Assembly: GCA_016182705.1 (NCBI GenBank)
Contig: JACPGA010000169.1
Span: forward strand, 1-5,317
Length of the DNA: 5,317 nt
Reading direction: 5' to 3'
From: Deltaproteobacteria bacterium
Lineage (GTDB): Bacteria > Desulfobacterota > GWC2-55-46
Position numbers and translations under genes: made by a program. Shown in pieces: positions 1 to 4,727 of the stretch; position 1 is the first letter of the stretch, and every line of letters begins with the position of its first letter. The notes beneath the pieces are model-generated. The model was not told the DNA's origin. It worked only from the letters and a program-made list of their open reading frames with translations, and made no database searches.

Positions 1-2
1 AC

Positions 3-68
3 TCCGGCGGAGCCGGGGTGAAGGAAAAGCTGCTTGCCCTCGAAGGTATATCCTTTAAAGGCTGCTGA
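3..68 (+). CDS. 3' end of a gene entering from the left edge (unidentified)
   Basis: An open frame runs from the left edge to TGA at 66-68 and encodes about 21 residues, ending LLALEGISFKGC. The residue composition (Lys/Glu/Leu helix-like stretch) looks like a real C-terminus, and the other two plus frames stop within the first 57 bases. The stop lies two bases from the stop of the minus-strand gene that begins at 71, so the two genes would converge tail to tail, a common arrangement. No family can be assigned from so few residues. Confidence is limited because a 21-codon open frame at an edge can occur by chance. Confidence 0.45.
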   Translation, partial: SGGAGVKEKLLALEGISFKGC

Positions 69-70
69 GG

Positions 71-556
71 TTAATACAAAGACCCTCCATGAGCGACGAT
101 CGCGCCTGCGGCGGCTGCGGCCAGAGATATGGCGACCATGAACCAGTGCAGCTTTTTAACCTTTCTGAATATCCCGTCTATGTCCATCTTGTCGCCTTCA
201 CGGGCCATCTTGTCGAGCATCTTGCGTATGACTATCGGCTCGAGCCCCACGAGCATCACGAACCAGAATAACCAGATGGCCGTCATGAATGTGAGCGCCA
301 GACCTTCCCTCGTGAAATAGAGTCCCTGCCAGCCCATCAGCCAGACCATGGCAAAGCCCGAGATCCCTGTTATGATGTTGTACCACTTGGCCAGAGGGGC
401 GAACCTGTGCTCGACCCGCTGGAAGGTCAGGACCTTCTGGAGCGCGTCCGGTGTCTTTATGGCCATCGGCAGAACAATGCCGGTTACGAAGGCAAGCCCG
501 CCTATCCAGAGGATGACAGCCACCAGGTGCACGATGTGCATCGTAAGAAAGAGCAT
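71..556 (-). CDS. Four-helix integral membrane protein, CopD/HemJ-like
   Basis: The product is 161 residues with four hydrophobic segments at about 6-33, 58-76, 86-110 and 137-156, and a charged loop rich in Lys, Asp and Arg at 111-135. Helix 1 carries H7 and H10 followed by W17-I-G-G-L, the style seen in helix 1 of CopD-type copper-resistance proteins and of HemJ-type protoporphyrinogen oxidases, where histidines in membrane helices bind haem. Other histidines are H50, H137 near the start of helix 4 and H156. The downstream HemJ signature (PRLFVYH-like) is absent, so true HemJ is unlikely; copper transport or haem binding is inference. I start at ATG 556-554 rather than the TTG one codon upstream: AAGGAGG (568-562) sits five bases before this ATG but only two before the TTG. 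The gene is divergent from the next one and converges on the fragment at the left edge. Confidence 0.85.
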   Translation of the reverse strand: MLFLTMHIVHLVAVILWIGGLAFVTGIVLPMAIKTPDALQKVLTFQRVEHRFAPLAKWYNIITGISGFAMVWLMGWQGLYFTREGLALTFMTAIWLFWFVMLVGLEPIVIRKMLDKMAREGDKMDIDGIFRKVKKLHWFMVAISLAAAAAGAIVAHGGSLY

Positions 557-561
557 CAAAA

Positions 562-568
562 CCTCCTT
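562..568 (-). promoter_or_regulatory. Shine-Dalgarno site deciding the start of the CopD/HemJ-like gene
   Basis: On the minus strand the sequence reads AAGGAGG, a full anti-16S match, five bases upstream of ATG at 556-554. This spacing favours the ATG over the in-frame TTG at 559-557, whose spacing of two bases would be too short. Confidence 0.75.
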
Positions 569-624
569 GATTTGGTCACTGGTTTTGTTTAAGGTTAATA
601 GCTGAAAGATTTTATACCAAAAGC

Positions 625-636
625 GGCCCCGGGGCC
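625..636. repeat. 12-bp perfect GC palindrome in the divergent intergenic region
   Basis: GGCCCCGGGGCC is a perfect self-complementary palindrome and does not extend beyond 12 bp. It lies between the divergent membrane-protein genes (557-697), where promoters for both should be. Next to it the minus strand has a TATAAA-like box (611-616), but no good -35 element at the right distance. It could be an operator or merely a GC-rich chance palindrome. Confidence 0.3.
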
Positions 637-697
637 AGTGCTTGAGTATCGCACGGGCATGCGGGCCGTGAACATGACGGAAATCAACGGAGGCCGG

Positions 698-1174
698 ATG
701 AACAGGGAAATATATGTAAGTCTCAGGCGTACATGCATCATGATGGCTATTTTCGCTGGCTCGTTCATCCTCGTATACGGGGGCGTGGTGGCCCTGACGA
801 AGTTCGTTTACATATATTTCCGAGGCTTTATTCCGGATTTCAACGAGAACATATTAAGGGCCGTCTTCTACGCGATCTCCATCGCCTCATTCATAGCTTT
901 CCGTATCCTTTCCAGAAAACGTTATTCACCTGTCAGCCTCGGGAGCCGTCTGAAGGACCCTGACGGCCTTTTAAGGTACCTCCTCATGACGCCTGTTATC
1001 GGCATGGCGCTGGCTGAAGCCGTGCTGATATCGGCGTTCTTCCTTTTTTTCCTCAGCGCCATGTACATTGATTTCATCATACTGGCCCTGCTTTCGTCAG
1101 TGATGATATTTATGAGCATCCCTGGCGTGCAATTTCTGGAAAACAAGTTAAATGAAGCTGGCAAAAGCCGTTAA
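698..1174 (+). CDS. Uncharacterised four-helix membrane protein
   Basis: From ATG 698 the product is 158 residues with four hydrophobic segments at about 14-38, 52-70, 94-118 and 123-142, a basic loop at 69-93 (RKRY, RLKDPD) and a polar, charged C-tail ending NEAGKSR. I do not recognise the family. Helix 3 contains an acidic residue in an ALAEAVL context (E107), reminiscent of the proton-binding helix of ATP synthase subunit c, but the protein is about twice the length of subunit c and has no neighbouring ATP synthase gene. The start is chosen because GGAGG (689-693) precedes ATG 698 by four bases. The frame stays open upstream to GTG 638, with ATGs at 659 and 674, but those lack a good ribosome-binding site and would put a short polar extension before helix 1. 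No terminator with a T-tract is evident after the stop. Confidence 0.8.
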   Translation: MNREIYVSLRRTCIMMAIFAGSFILVYGGVVALTKFVYIYFRGFIPDFNENILRAVFYAISIASFIAFRILSRKRYSPVSLGSRLKDPDGLLRYLLMTPVIGMALAEAVLISAFFLFFLSAMYIDFIILALLSSVMIFMSIPGVQFLENKLNEAGKSR

Positions 1175-1238
1175 GAACAAGGCTTGCCTGCTGCAAAACC
1201 TTAATAAATCATCGGGTTGCAAAAACACAGGCAATCGC

Positions 1239-1266
1239 TTGACAAATATTTTTTATATACTATAAT
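1239..1266 (+). promoter_or_regulatory. Strong sigma-70-type promoter of the perR-prx operon
   Basis: TTGACA at 1239-1244 and TATAAT at 1261-1266 are both perfect consensus hexamers, separated by 16 bp of AT-rich DNA. Transcription would begin near 1272-1274, about 40 bases before the perR start codon. With consensus elements this good, control is likely by repression, which fits a PerR-type repressor encoded immediately downstream. Confidence 0.85.
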
Positions 1267-1274
1267 AGAATTAT
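1262..1274. promoter_or_regulatory. perR: Candidate PerR/Fur-type operator over the -10 box
   Basis: ATAAT-AGA-ATTAT is a perfect 5-3-5 inverted repeat lying on the -10 element and start site. It resembles, but does not equal, the 7-1-7 PerR box of Bacillus (TTATAATnATTATAA); the half-sites are shifted one base apart. Binding here would block RNA polymerase, giving negative autoregulation. PerR control is inference from position and symmetry. Confidence 0.5.
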
Positions 1275-1297
1275 TCCAAGATAGTAATCATTTGGAA
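1274..1297. repeat. Second inverted repeat in the perR leader (TTCCAA...TTGGAA)
   Basis: TTCCAA (1274-1279) and TTGGAA (1292-1297) are exact inverted copies separated by 12 bases, between the promoter and the perR ribosome-binding site. As DNA it could be a second operator of about two helical turns. As RNA it would be a weak six-pair stem with a large loop. No specific binder can be named. Confidence 0.35.
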
Positions 1298-1314
1298 CAA
1301 AGAGGTGTTTCTGG

Positions 1315-1734
1315 ATGGAAAGGATAGTCAGAAAATACAGAGGAAAAGGGTTCAAGCTCACGCCCCAGAGGATAGCCATACTTAAGTTCCTCGAGGGCAA
1401 CACGAACCACCCTACGGCCGATGACATCTATACCGAGATTAAAAAGAAGTACCCGACGGTGTCTTTTGCCACTGTGTATAATACTGTCCAGGCCCTTCGC
1501 GACAGAGGGGAGCTTCTTGAGATAACCATAGACCCGGAAAGGAAGCATTTCGACCCTAACCCGTCCGCTCACCACCACATCATGTGCACCGGCTGCGGCA
1601 AGATAGGTGATGTTTTCTTCGATTACTCAGAGTCGCTTGGACTCCCCGAGGAAGTTACAAGGGAGTTCGCCGTAACCGGCAACCATATTGATTTTTACGG
1701 CATCTGCTCAAGCTGCCGCGCAAAGACGAGCTGA
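1315..1734 (+). CDS. perR: PerR-type peroxide-sensing repressor (Fur family)
   Basis: This 139-residue protein has the normal Fur/PerR length. A winged helix-turn-helix spans about 13-75 (LTPQR at 15-19; HPTADDIYTEI at 32-42; SFATVYNTV at 50-58) and is followed by the metal-binding dimerisation domain. Every metal ligand of Bacillus PerR is present five positions earlier: regulatory site H32, D80, H86, H88, D99 and structural zinc site C91, C94, C131, C134. The Asp at position 80, corresponding to PerR Asp85, is the residue associated with iron-dependent histidine oxidation by hydrogen peroxide, which supports PerR over Fur or Zur. ATG 1315 is preceded by AGAGGTG with seven bases of spacing. 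The gene leads the peroxiredoxin by 34 bases and is probably cotranscribed with it, a typical regulator-plus-target layout. The promoter carries symmetric AT-rich sites suited to autorepression. Confidence 0.93.
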   Translation: MERIVRKYRGKGFKLTPQRIAILKFLEGNTNHPTADDIYTEIKKKYPTVSFATVYNTVQALRDRGELLEITIDPERKHFDPNPSAHHHIMCTGCGKIGDVFFDYSESLGLPEEVTREFAVTGNHIDFYGICSSCRAKTS

Positions 1735-1768
1735 AAAATAAACACACAATCAAGGAGGAACAGGAAAA

Positions 1769-2365
1769 ATGGCTGAATTCGCCACTGTGCAGAACGAAGC
1801 GCCTGACTTCAAGGCAACCGCGGTCATGGAGGATGGCTCTATAAAAGAAGTGAAGCTCTCGGATTACAAGGGCAAGTACGTCGTGCTCTTTTTCTATCCG
1901 CTTGATTTTACATTTGTATGCCCTACCGAGATAATCTCCATGAGCGACAGGATGGAGGAGTTCGAGCTGAGAAACGCCCGGGTGCTCGGCGTATCCGTTG
2001 ACAGCCAGTTTTCCCATCTTGCCTGGAGGAACACGCCGAGAAAGAAGGGCGGCATAGGCGAGATAACTTATCCGCTCGTCTCCGACCTCGACAAGTCCAT
2101 AAGCAGGCATTACGGCGTGCTCGTGGAAAAGCCGGGCATAGCTCTTCGCGGCCTGTTCATAATAGATAAGCTCGGCAAGATACGCCATATAACGATCAAC
2201 GACCTGCCGCTGGGAAGGAACGTCGACGAGGTTTTGAGAGTGCTTGACGCGATACAGTTTAACGAGAAATACGGCGAGGTCTGCCCGGCCAACTGGAAAC
2301 AGGGCGAAAAGGGCATGAAGCCCGACCAGAAAGGCCTGGAAAACTACGCCCAGGCGCATTTTTAA
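1769..2365 (+). CDS. Typical 2-Cys peroxiredoxin (Prx1/AhpC subfamily)
   Basis: The 198-residue thiol peroxidase reduces hydrogen peroxide and organic hydroperoxides in the cytoplasm. The peroxidatic cysteine C51 sits in the catalytic PxxxTxxC context (P44, T48, FVCPTE). The resolving cysteine C172 is in EVCPANW, so a disulfide-linked head-to-tail dimer is expected. Arg127 matches the conserved catalytic Arg position. It has a GGIG loop at 94-97 and a C-terminal extension ending YAQAHF, both features of the eukaryote-like Prx1 type that is easily overoxidised, although the usual YF pair is only partly kept (Y193, then Ala). AAGGAGG at 1752-1758 precedes ATG by ten bases, and a closer AGGA lies at 1762-1765. 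The stop codon overlaps the ribosome-binding site of the next small gene, indicating one transcript. No AhpF gene is seen here, so the reductant is unknown. Confidence 0.95.
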   Translation: MAEFATVQNEAPDFKATAVMEDGSIKEVKLSDYKGKYVVLFFYPLDFTFVCPTEIISMSDRMEEFELRNARVLGVSVDSQFSHLAWRNTPRKKGGIGEITYPLVSDLDKSISRHYGVLVEKPGIALRGLFIIDKLGKIRHITINDLPLGRNVDEVLRVLDAIQFNEKYGEVCPANWKQGEKGMKPDQKGLENYAQAHF

Positions 2366-2376
2366 GGAGGCGGGCG

Positions 2377-2505
2377 ATGGCAGACTGGAAATGCAGCGAA
2401 TGCGGGCACTCAAAAGAGTCGAGGTGCAAGCCTAAAAAGTGCCCGGAGTGTGGAAGTTCCAAGGGGTTCGCCAAGGCTGAGAACGCCCCGGAAACCTGCG
2501 AATAG
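2377..2505 (+). CDS. 42-residue zinc-ribbon / rubredoxin-like protein
   Basis: A short reading frame begins at ATG 2377, six bases after a perfect AAGGAGG (2364-2370) that overlaps the peroxiredoxin stop codon, and ends at TAG 2503-2505. The product begins [11 protein letters not shown] and contains C6-x2-C9 and C22-x2-C25 pairs (KCSECG, KCPECG), the two knuckles of a zinc ribbon or rubredoxin-type metal site. The spacing between the pairs is only 12 residues, and two further cysteines (C17, C41) lie outside them. The pattern resembles the C-terminal rubredoxin-like domain of rubrerythrins, with a Trp at position 4, but the rest of rubrerythrin is missing. Coupling to peroxiredoxin suggests electron transfer or redox-sensitive zinc binding, which is inference. 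The strong ribosome-binding site and the operon position make a real gene likely. Confidence 0.85.
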   Translation: MADWKCSECGHSKESRCKPKKCPECGSSKGFAKAENAPETCE

Positions 2506-2543
2506 CGCGCGCTTGGGAAGGCGGCCTTGCTAATGGAGAGGCC

Positions 2544-3455
2544 ATGAAAGACGCGAAGAACAACAAAATAATATCGTTTGCCGGACGCGGGCGAGGCGCG
2601 CCCATAGAGGGCGAGGAGCCCGAAAGAGGTCTGGATACAGACTCGATAAACGCTTACTTCAAGAGCATAAGAAAGGTAAGCCTCCTTACCGGAGCCGAGG
2701 AAAAAGCCCTGGCAAGGAAGATAGCCAGAGGGGACGAAGAGGCCAGAAGAAAGATGATAGAGGCCAACCTCCGCCTCGTCGTGAACATAGCCAAAAGGTA
2801 TCTGAACAGGGGCCTGCCGCTCCAGGACCTTATAGAGGAAGGCAATATCGGCCTCATAAAGTCCGTGGAGAAGTTCAGGGCTTCCAAGGGGTGCAAGTTT
2901 TCCACCTATGCGACCTACTGGATAAGGCAATCGATAGACAGGGCGATAGCCAACCAGGCGAATACCATAAGGCTCCCTATCCACATCACCACGGACCTTG
3001 CGAAGGTGTCGAGGGCTGAAAGGGAGCTTACCATGGAGTACAGTCGCGAGCCTTCCAATGGGGAGCTGGCCGACAAGACCGGACTTTCCGGAAGGTACGT
3101 GAAAAAGCTGACCTCCATAAGCAGGAAGAGTTATTCACTGGAATCGTCCGTAAACGAGGATTCTGACCAGCCGCTACTGGACAGGCTCGAGGACGAGACT
3201 TTTCCGCCCCCGATGGGAGGCGTGGACAGCTCCGACAGGGCCGCGCGGATAAGATTGTGGCTCGAATCTCTCGACGATAACGAGAGGCTCGTCATCACAG
3301 AGCGCTTCGGCCTTGACGGCTCAGATCCCAGGACGCTTGAATCGGTAGGACGCGAGTTCGGCATCACAAGGGAGCGCGTCCGTCAGATAGAGGCAAAGGC
3401 GCTGGCGAAACTGAGAATGATGGCTGAAAGTGAAGATTACGAATTGGCGGCCTGA
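2544..3455 (+). CDS. rpoS: RpoS-like group 2 sigma factor (sigma-70 family)
   Basis: The 303-residue protein directs RNA polymerase to a promoter subset. Region 1.1 is absent; residues 1-30 are basic and low in complexity. Region 1.2 is at 31-63 ([10 protein letters not shown]), region 2 at 68-147 with core binding in NLRLVV...DLIEEGN and the -10 reading segment [13 protein letters not shown] followed by [10 protein letters not shown]. Region 3 lies at about 148-225 and region 4 at 235-291, with the -35 helix-turn-helix at about 264-291 ([19 protein letters not shown]). Length and lack of region 1.1 indicate RpoS-like rather than housekeeping RpoD, and the RpoH signature is not seen. Gln138 and Thr141 match the -12 readers of E. 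coli sigma70, but the intervening Arg is Asn140. GGAG at 2535-2538 precedes the ATG by five bases. The gene follows the zinc-ribbon gene by 38 bases with no terminator between, suggesting peroxide-linked expression. The exact subfamily needs a phylogeny. Confidence 0.9.
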   Translation: MKDAKNNKIISFAGRGRGAPIEGEEPERGLDTDSINAYFKSIRKVSLLTGAEEKALARKIARGDEEARRKMIEANLRLVVNIAKRYLNRGLPLQDLIEEGNIGLIKSVEKFRASKGCKFSTYATYWIRQSIDRAIANQANTIRLPIHITTDLAKVSRAERELTMEYSREPSNGELADKTGLSGRYVKKLTSISRKSYSLESSVNEDSDQPLLDRLEDETFPPPMGGVDSSDRAARIRLWLESLDDNERLVITERFGLDGSDPRTLESVGREFGITRERVRQIEAKALAKLRMMAESEDYELAA

Positions 3456-3525
3456 GGCCGCAGCTTTGAAAAGATTTGTTCCGCATCGTTTATCCACATA
3501 CCCCGCCCCCGATCCCCGCAGGGCT

Positions 3526-3569
3526 TTCAGGGGAGGCGAGAAGTCGCCTCCCCTGAATTCATTTTATTG
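3526..3569 (+). terminator. Strong intrinsic terminator ending the perR-to-sigma operon
   Basis: A 14-bp perfect stem pairs 3526-3539 with 3544-3557 around a GAAG tetraloop and is followed by TTCATTTTATT. It lies 70 bases after the sigma-factor stop. The minus strand has no T-rich tail after the stem, so it works rightward only. It isolates the operon from the next gene. Confidence 0.88.
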
Positions 3570-3579
3570 GCAGTATAAT
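3551..3579 (+). promoter_or_regulatory. Possible promoter of the His-rich protein gene
   Basis: TATAAT at 3574-3579 is a perfect -10 hexamer about 48 bases before the start codon and just after the terminator, where a new promoter is expected. No good -35 hexamer is found 16-18 bases upstream (3551-3556 reads CCCTGA), and there is no TG extension, so it may be weak, activator-dependent or read by another sigma factor. Confidence 0.45.
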
Positions 3580-3626
3580 TAAAGTCTTTCTGAGACGCGC
3601 CGATAGATAACTCAAAGGAGCGGCGC

Positions 3627-4553
3627 ATGCGAATAGAAGATAACCACATACAGCAGGCCTCCAGGCACCACGTGGAGGGGCACGGTAAAAAAGAAGGGCT
3701 CGACTCCGTAAAGGAGCGCAGGGACCACGGACATCATCACGACGAAAAGGCCGTCCACCATGGTAAAAGGCCGGACAGCGTGGCCATATCGGACGAAGCC
3801 AGGGCAAGATTCGAGTCCATGCACAAAAAATCCTCAGAGGCCAGGGGACGGCAGTTTGACATACCGGCCGGGCTTGATAACGCAGGGTTCCTTGGAAGGC
3901 TTGTTCACGGGGCCTTCGCAGGCCACGAGATAAATATCACTGACGCCGTCAGGGCAGGAGCTCCGGCTGCCTCGCAAACTGAAGGCGCGCCGGCTTTGTC
4001 AGGCACAACCGCCGGTTTTACCGCCTCTGTAGAACAGCTCAGTTTCAGCGCGTCAGGCACCATAAAGACCGCTGACGGCGAAGAGGTCGGCTTCACGCTG
4101 GAACTCAATATGACAAAGGCCTCGATGTCCGGGTTTTCATCTTCCGTATCCGGGGATGGACAGAGCCCCATGACAGTGAATTACGCGGGCTCGTCAAGCG
4201 AGCTTTTCTCCATGAGCTTCAAATTCAATATTTCCTCTGAGGAAGAAACCGGCGTTCAGGACGGCTCCGGCCTTCTTGCCATTGACAGGGACGAGGAGAC
4301 TTCAGGCGAGACAGGCGAAGAGGATCATATCAGCGAACTGGAAGAAGACGGCGAGACTGCGACCCCGGCGTTAAGCGTGCCGGATTTCTTCAAGGCGTTG
4401 AGAAAGGCCGATTTCACCTCGACATATCTTTCTTTCTCAAAGACCACGATAGAAGCAAGCTCTTATCTCGCCGTGGCCGAAGGAGCGCCTTTTGACGGCT
4501 TTATGCCTCCAGCTTCTTCACCTGGCGCGGCTCCTGTCGACCTGATAGCGTAA
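3627..4553 (+). CDS. Uncharacterised protein with His-rich N-terminus
   Basis: The 308-residue product has no cysteine, signal peptide or membrane segment and no enzymatic domain I recognise. Its N-terminal 66 residues hold 11 histidines (H7, H14, H15, H19, H34, H36-H38, H44, H45, H66) among Lys and Asp. Next comes DSVAISDEARARFE at 50-63, then a Ser/Thr/Ala-rich stretch. At 138-166 is an alternating beta-like segment (SFSASGTIKTADG, then VGFTLELNMT) that I associate with uncharacterised proteobacterial proteins starting with a similar polar 'IQ.AS.H' segment. An acidic region at 205-243 precedes a hydrophobic-polar C-terminus. Histidines could bind metal or simply act as a linker. Start ATG 3627 follows AAAGGAG (3614-3620) by six bases. 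The gene stands alone between a terminator upstream and a structured region downstream, so it is probably transcribed by itself. Confidence 0.85.
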   Translation: MRIEDNHIQQASRHHVEGHGKKEGLDSVKERRDHGHHHDEKAVHHGKRPDSVAISDEARARFESMHKKSSEARGRQFDIPAGLDNAGFLGRLVHGAFAGHEINITDAVRAGAPAASQTEGAPALSGTTAGFTASVEQLSFSASGTIKTADGEEVGFTLELNMTKASMSGFSSSVSGDGQSPMTVNYAGSSSELFSMSFKFNISSEEETGVQDGSGLLAIDRDEETSGETGEEDHISELEEDGETATPALSVPDFFKALRKADFTSTYLSFSKTTIEASSYLAVAEGAPFDGFMPPASSPGAAPVDLIA

Positions 4554-4563
4554 AGGGGCGCTG

Positions 4564-4617
4564 ATGAAACTTCATGGGGAGACTTTCCATATGGAGTTTC
4601 CCCCATGAAAGTCTCCC
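4564..4617 (+). promoter_or_regulatory. Two overlapping, mutually exclusive RNA hairpins
   Basis: Hairpin A pairs TTCATGGGG (4571-4579) with CCCCATGAA (4601-4609), with additional inner pairs around an ATAT loop near 4589-4592. Hairpin B pairs GGGAGACTTTC (4577-4587) perfectly with GAAAGTCTCCC (4607-4617), with a 19-base loop. The arms overlap, so only one can form fully. A further ATGAA at 4564-4568 can pair with TTCAT at 4571-4575. Neither stem is followed by a T-tract. The element starts ten bases after the His-rich gene's stop and could be a 3'-end stabilising structure, a rho-assisted terminator or a switch. Confidence 0.5.
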
Positions 4618-4638
4618 GGCATCTGCCGATTATCCGCC

Positions 4639-4667
4639 TTCAAAGACCCCTCTTATTTTGATATACT
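4639..4667 (+). promoter_or_regulatory. Extended -10 promoter for the TrmJ-like gene
   Basis: TATACT at 4662-4667 is preceded by TGA, making an extended -10 element (TGnTATACT). TTCAAA at 4639-4644, 17 bases upstream, matches the -35 consensus at four of six positions. The predicted start is near 4673-4675, the first base of the terminator-like hairpin that follows, which makes the arrangement unusual. Confidence 0.55.
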
Positions 4668-4672
4668 CTTTC

Positions 4673-4708
4673 ATAGCCGCGAGCTTTAGAGGCCGCGGCT
4701 ATTTTTTT
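4673..4708 (+). terminator. Textbook intrinsic terminator hairpin with T7 tract
   Basis: ATAGCCGCG (4673-4681) pairs perfectly with CGCGGCTAT (4694-4702) around a 12-base loop, which can gain two extra G-C pairs by bulging A4682. The stem is followed directly by seven T residues (4702-4708). It could end the His-rich gene's transcript 120 bases after its stop. Because a good extended -10 box lies just upstream, it could instead be the extreme 5' end of the downstream leader and act as an attenuator. Confidence 0.8.
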
Positions 4709-4727
4709 CATTGAAAGGGTATTTACA

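Noticed and set aside
1184..1234. Imperfect inverted repeat TTGCCTG...CAGGCAA with inner pairing, after the 698-1174 gene
   Set aside because: The stem is interrupted by internal loops and is followed by CGCTTGACA rather than a T-tract; it also runs into the perR -35 region. Not supportable as a terminator.
1655..2413. Long minus-strand open frame (252 codons) opposite perR and the peroxiredoxin
   Set aside because: It lies entirely antisense to two clearly identified genes, has no ribosome-binding site I can see and the product resembles no family; it is a by-product of codon bias.
2518..2528. AAGGC-G-GCCTT short palindrome before the sigma-factor gene
   Set aside because: Only five base pairs with a one-base centre, too short to terminate transcription and no T-tract; chance in GC-rich DNA is likely.
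2259..2984. Long minus-strand open frame (241 codons) opposite the zinc-ribbon and sigma-factor genes
   Set aside because: Antisense to conserved coding regions with recognised domains; no independent evidence of coding.
3565..3585. Possible sigma-54 promoter (TTGGCAG) before the His-rich gene
   Set aside because: The GC doublet required ten bases after the GG is missing (AA is found at 3581-3582).
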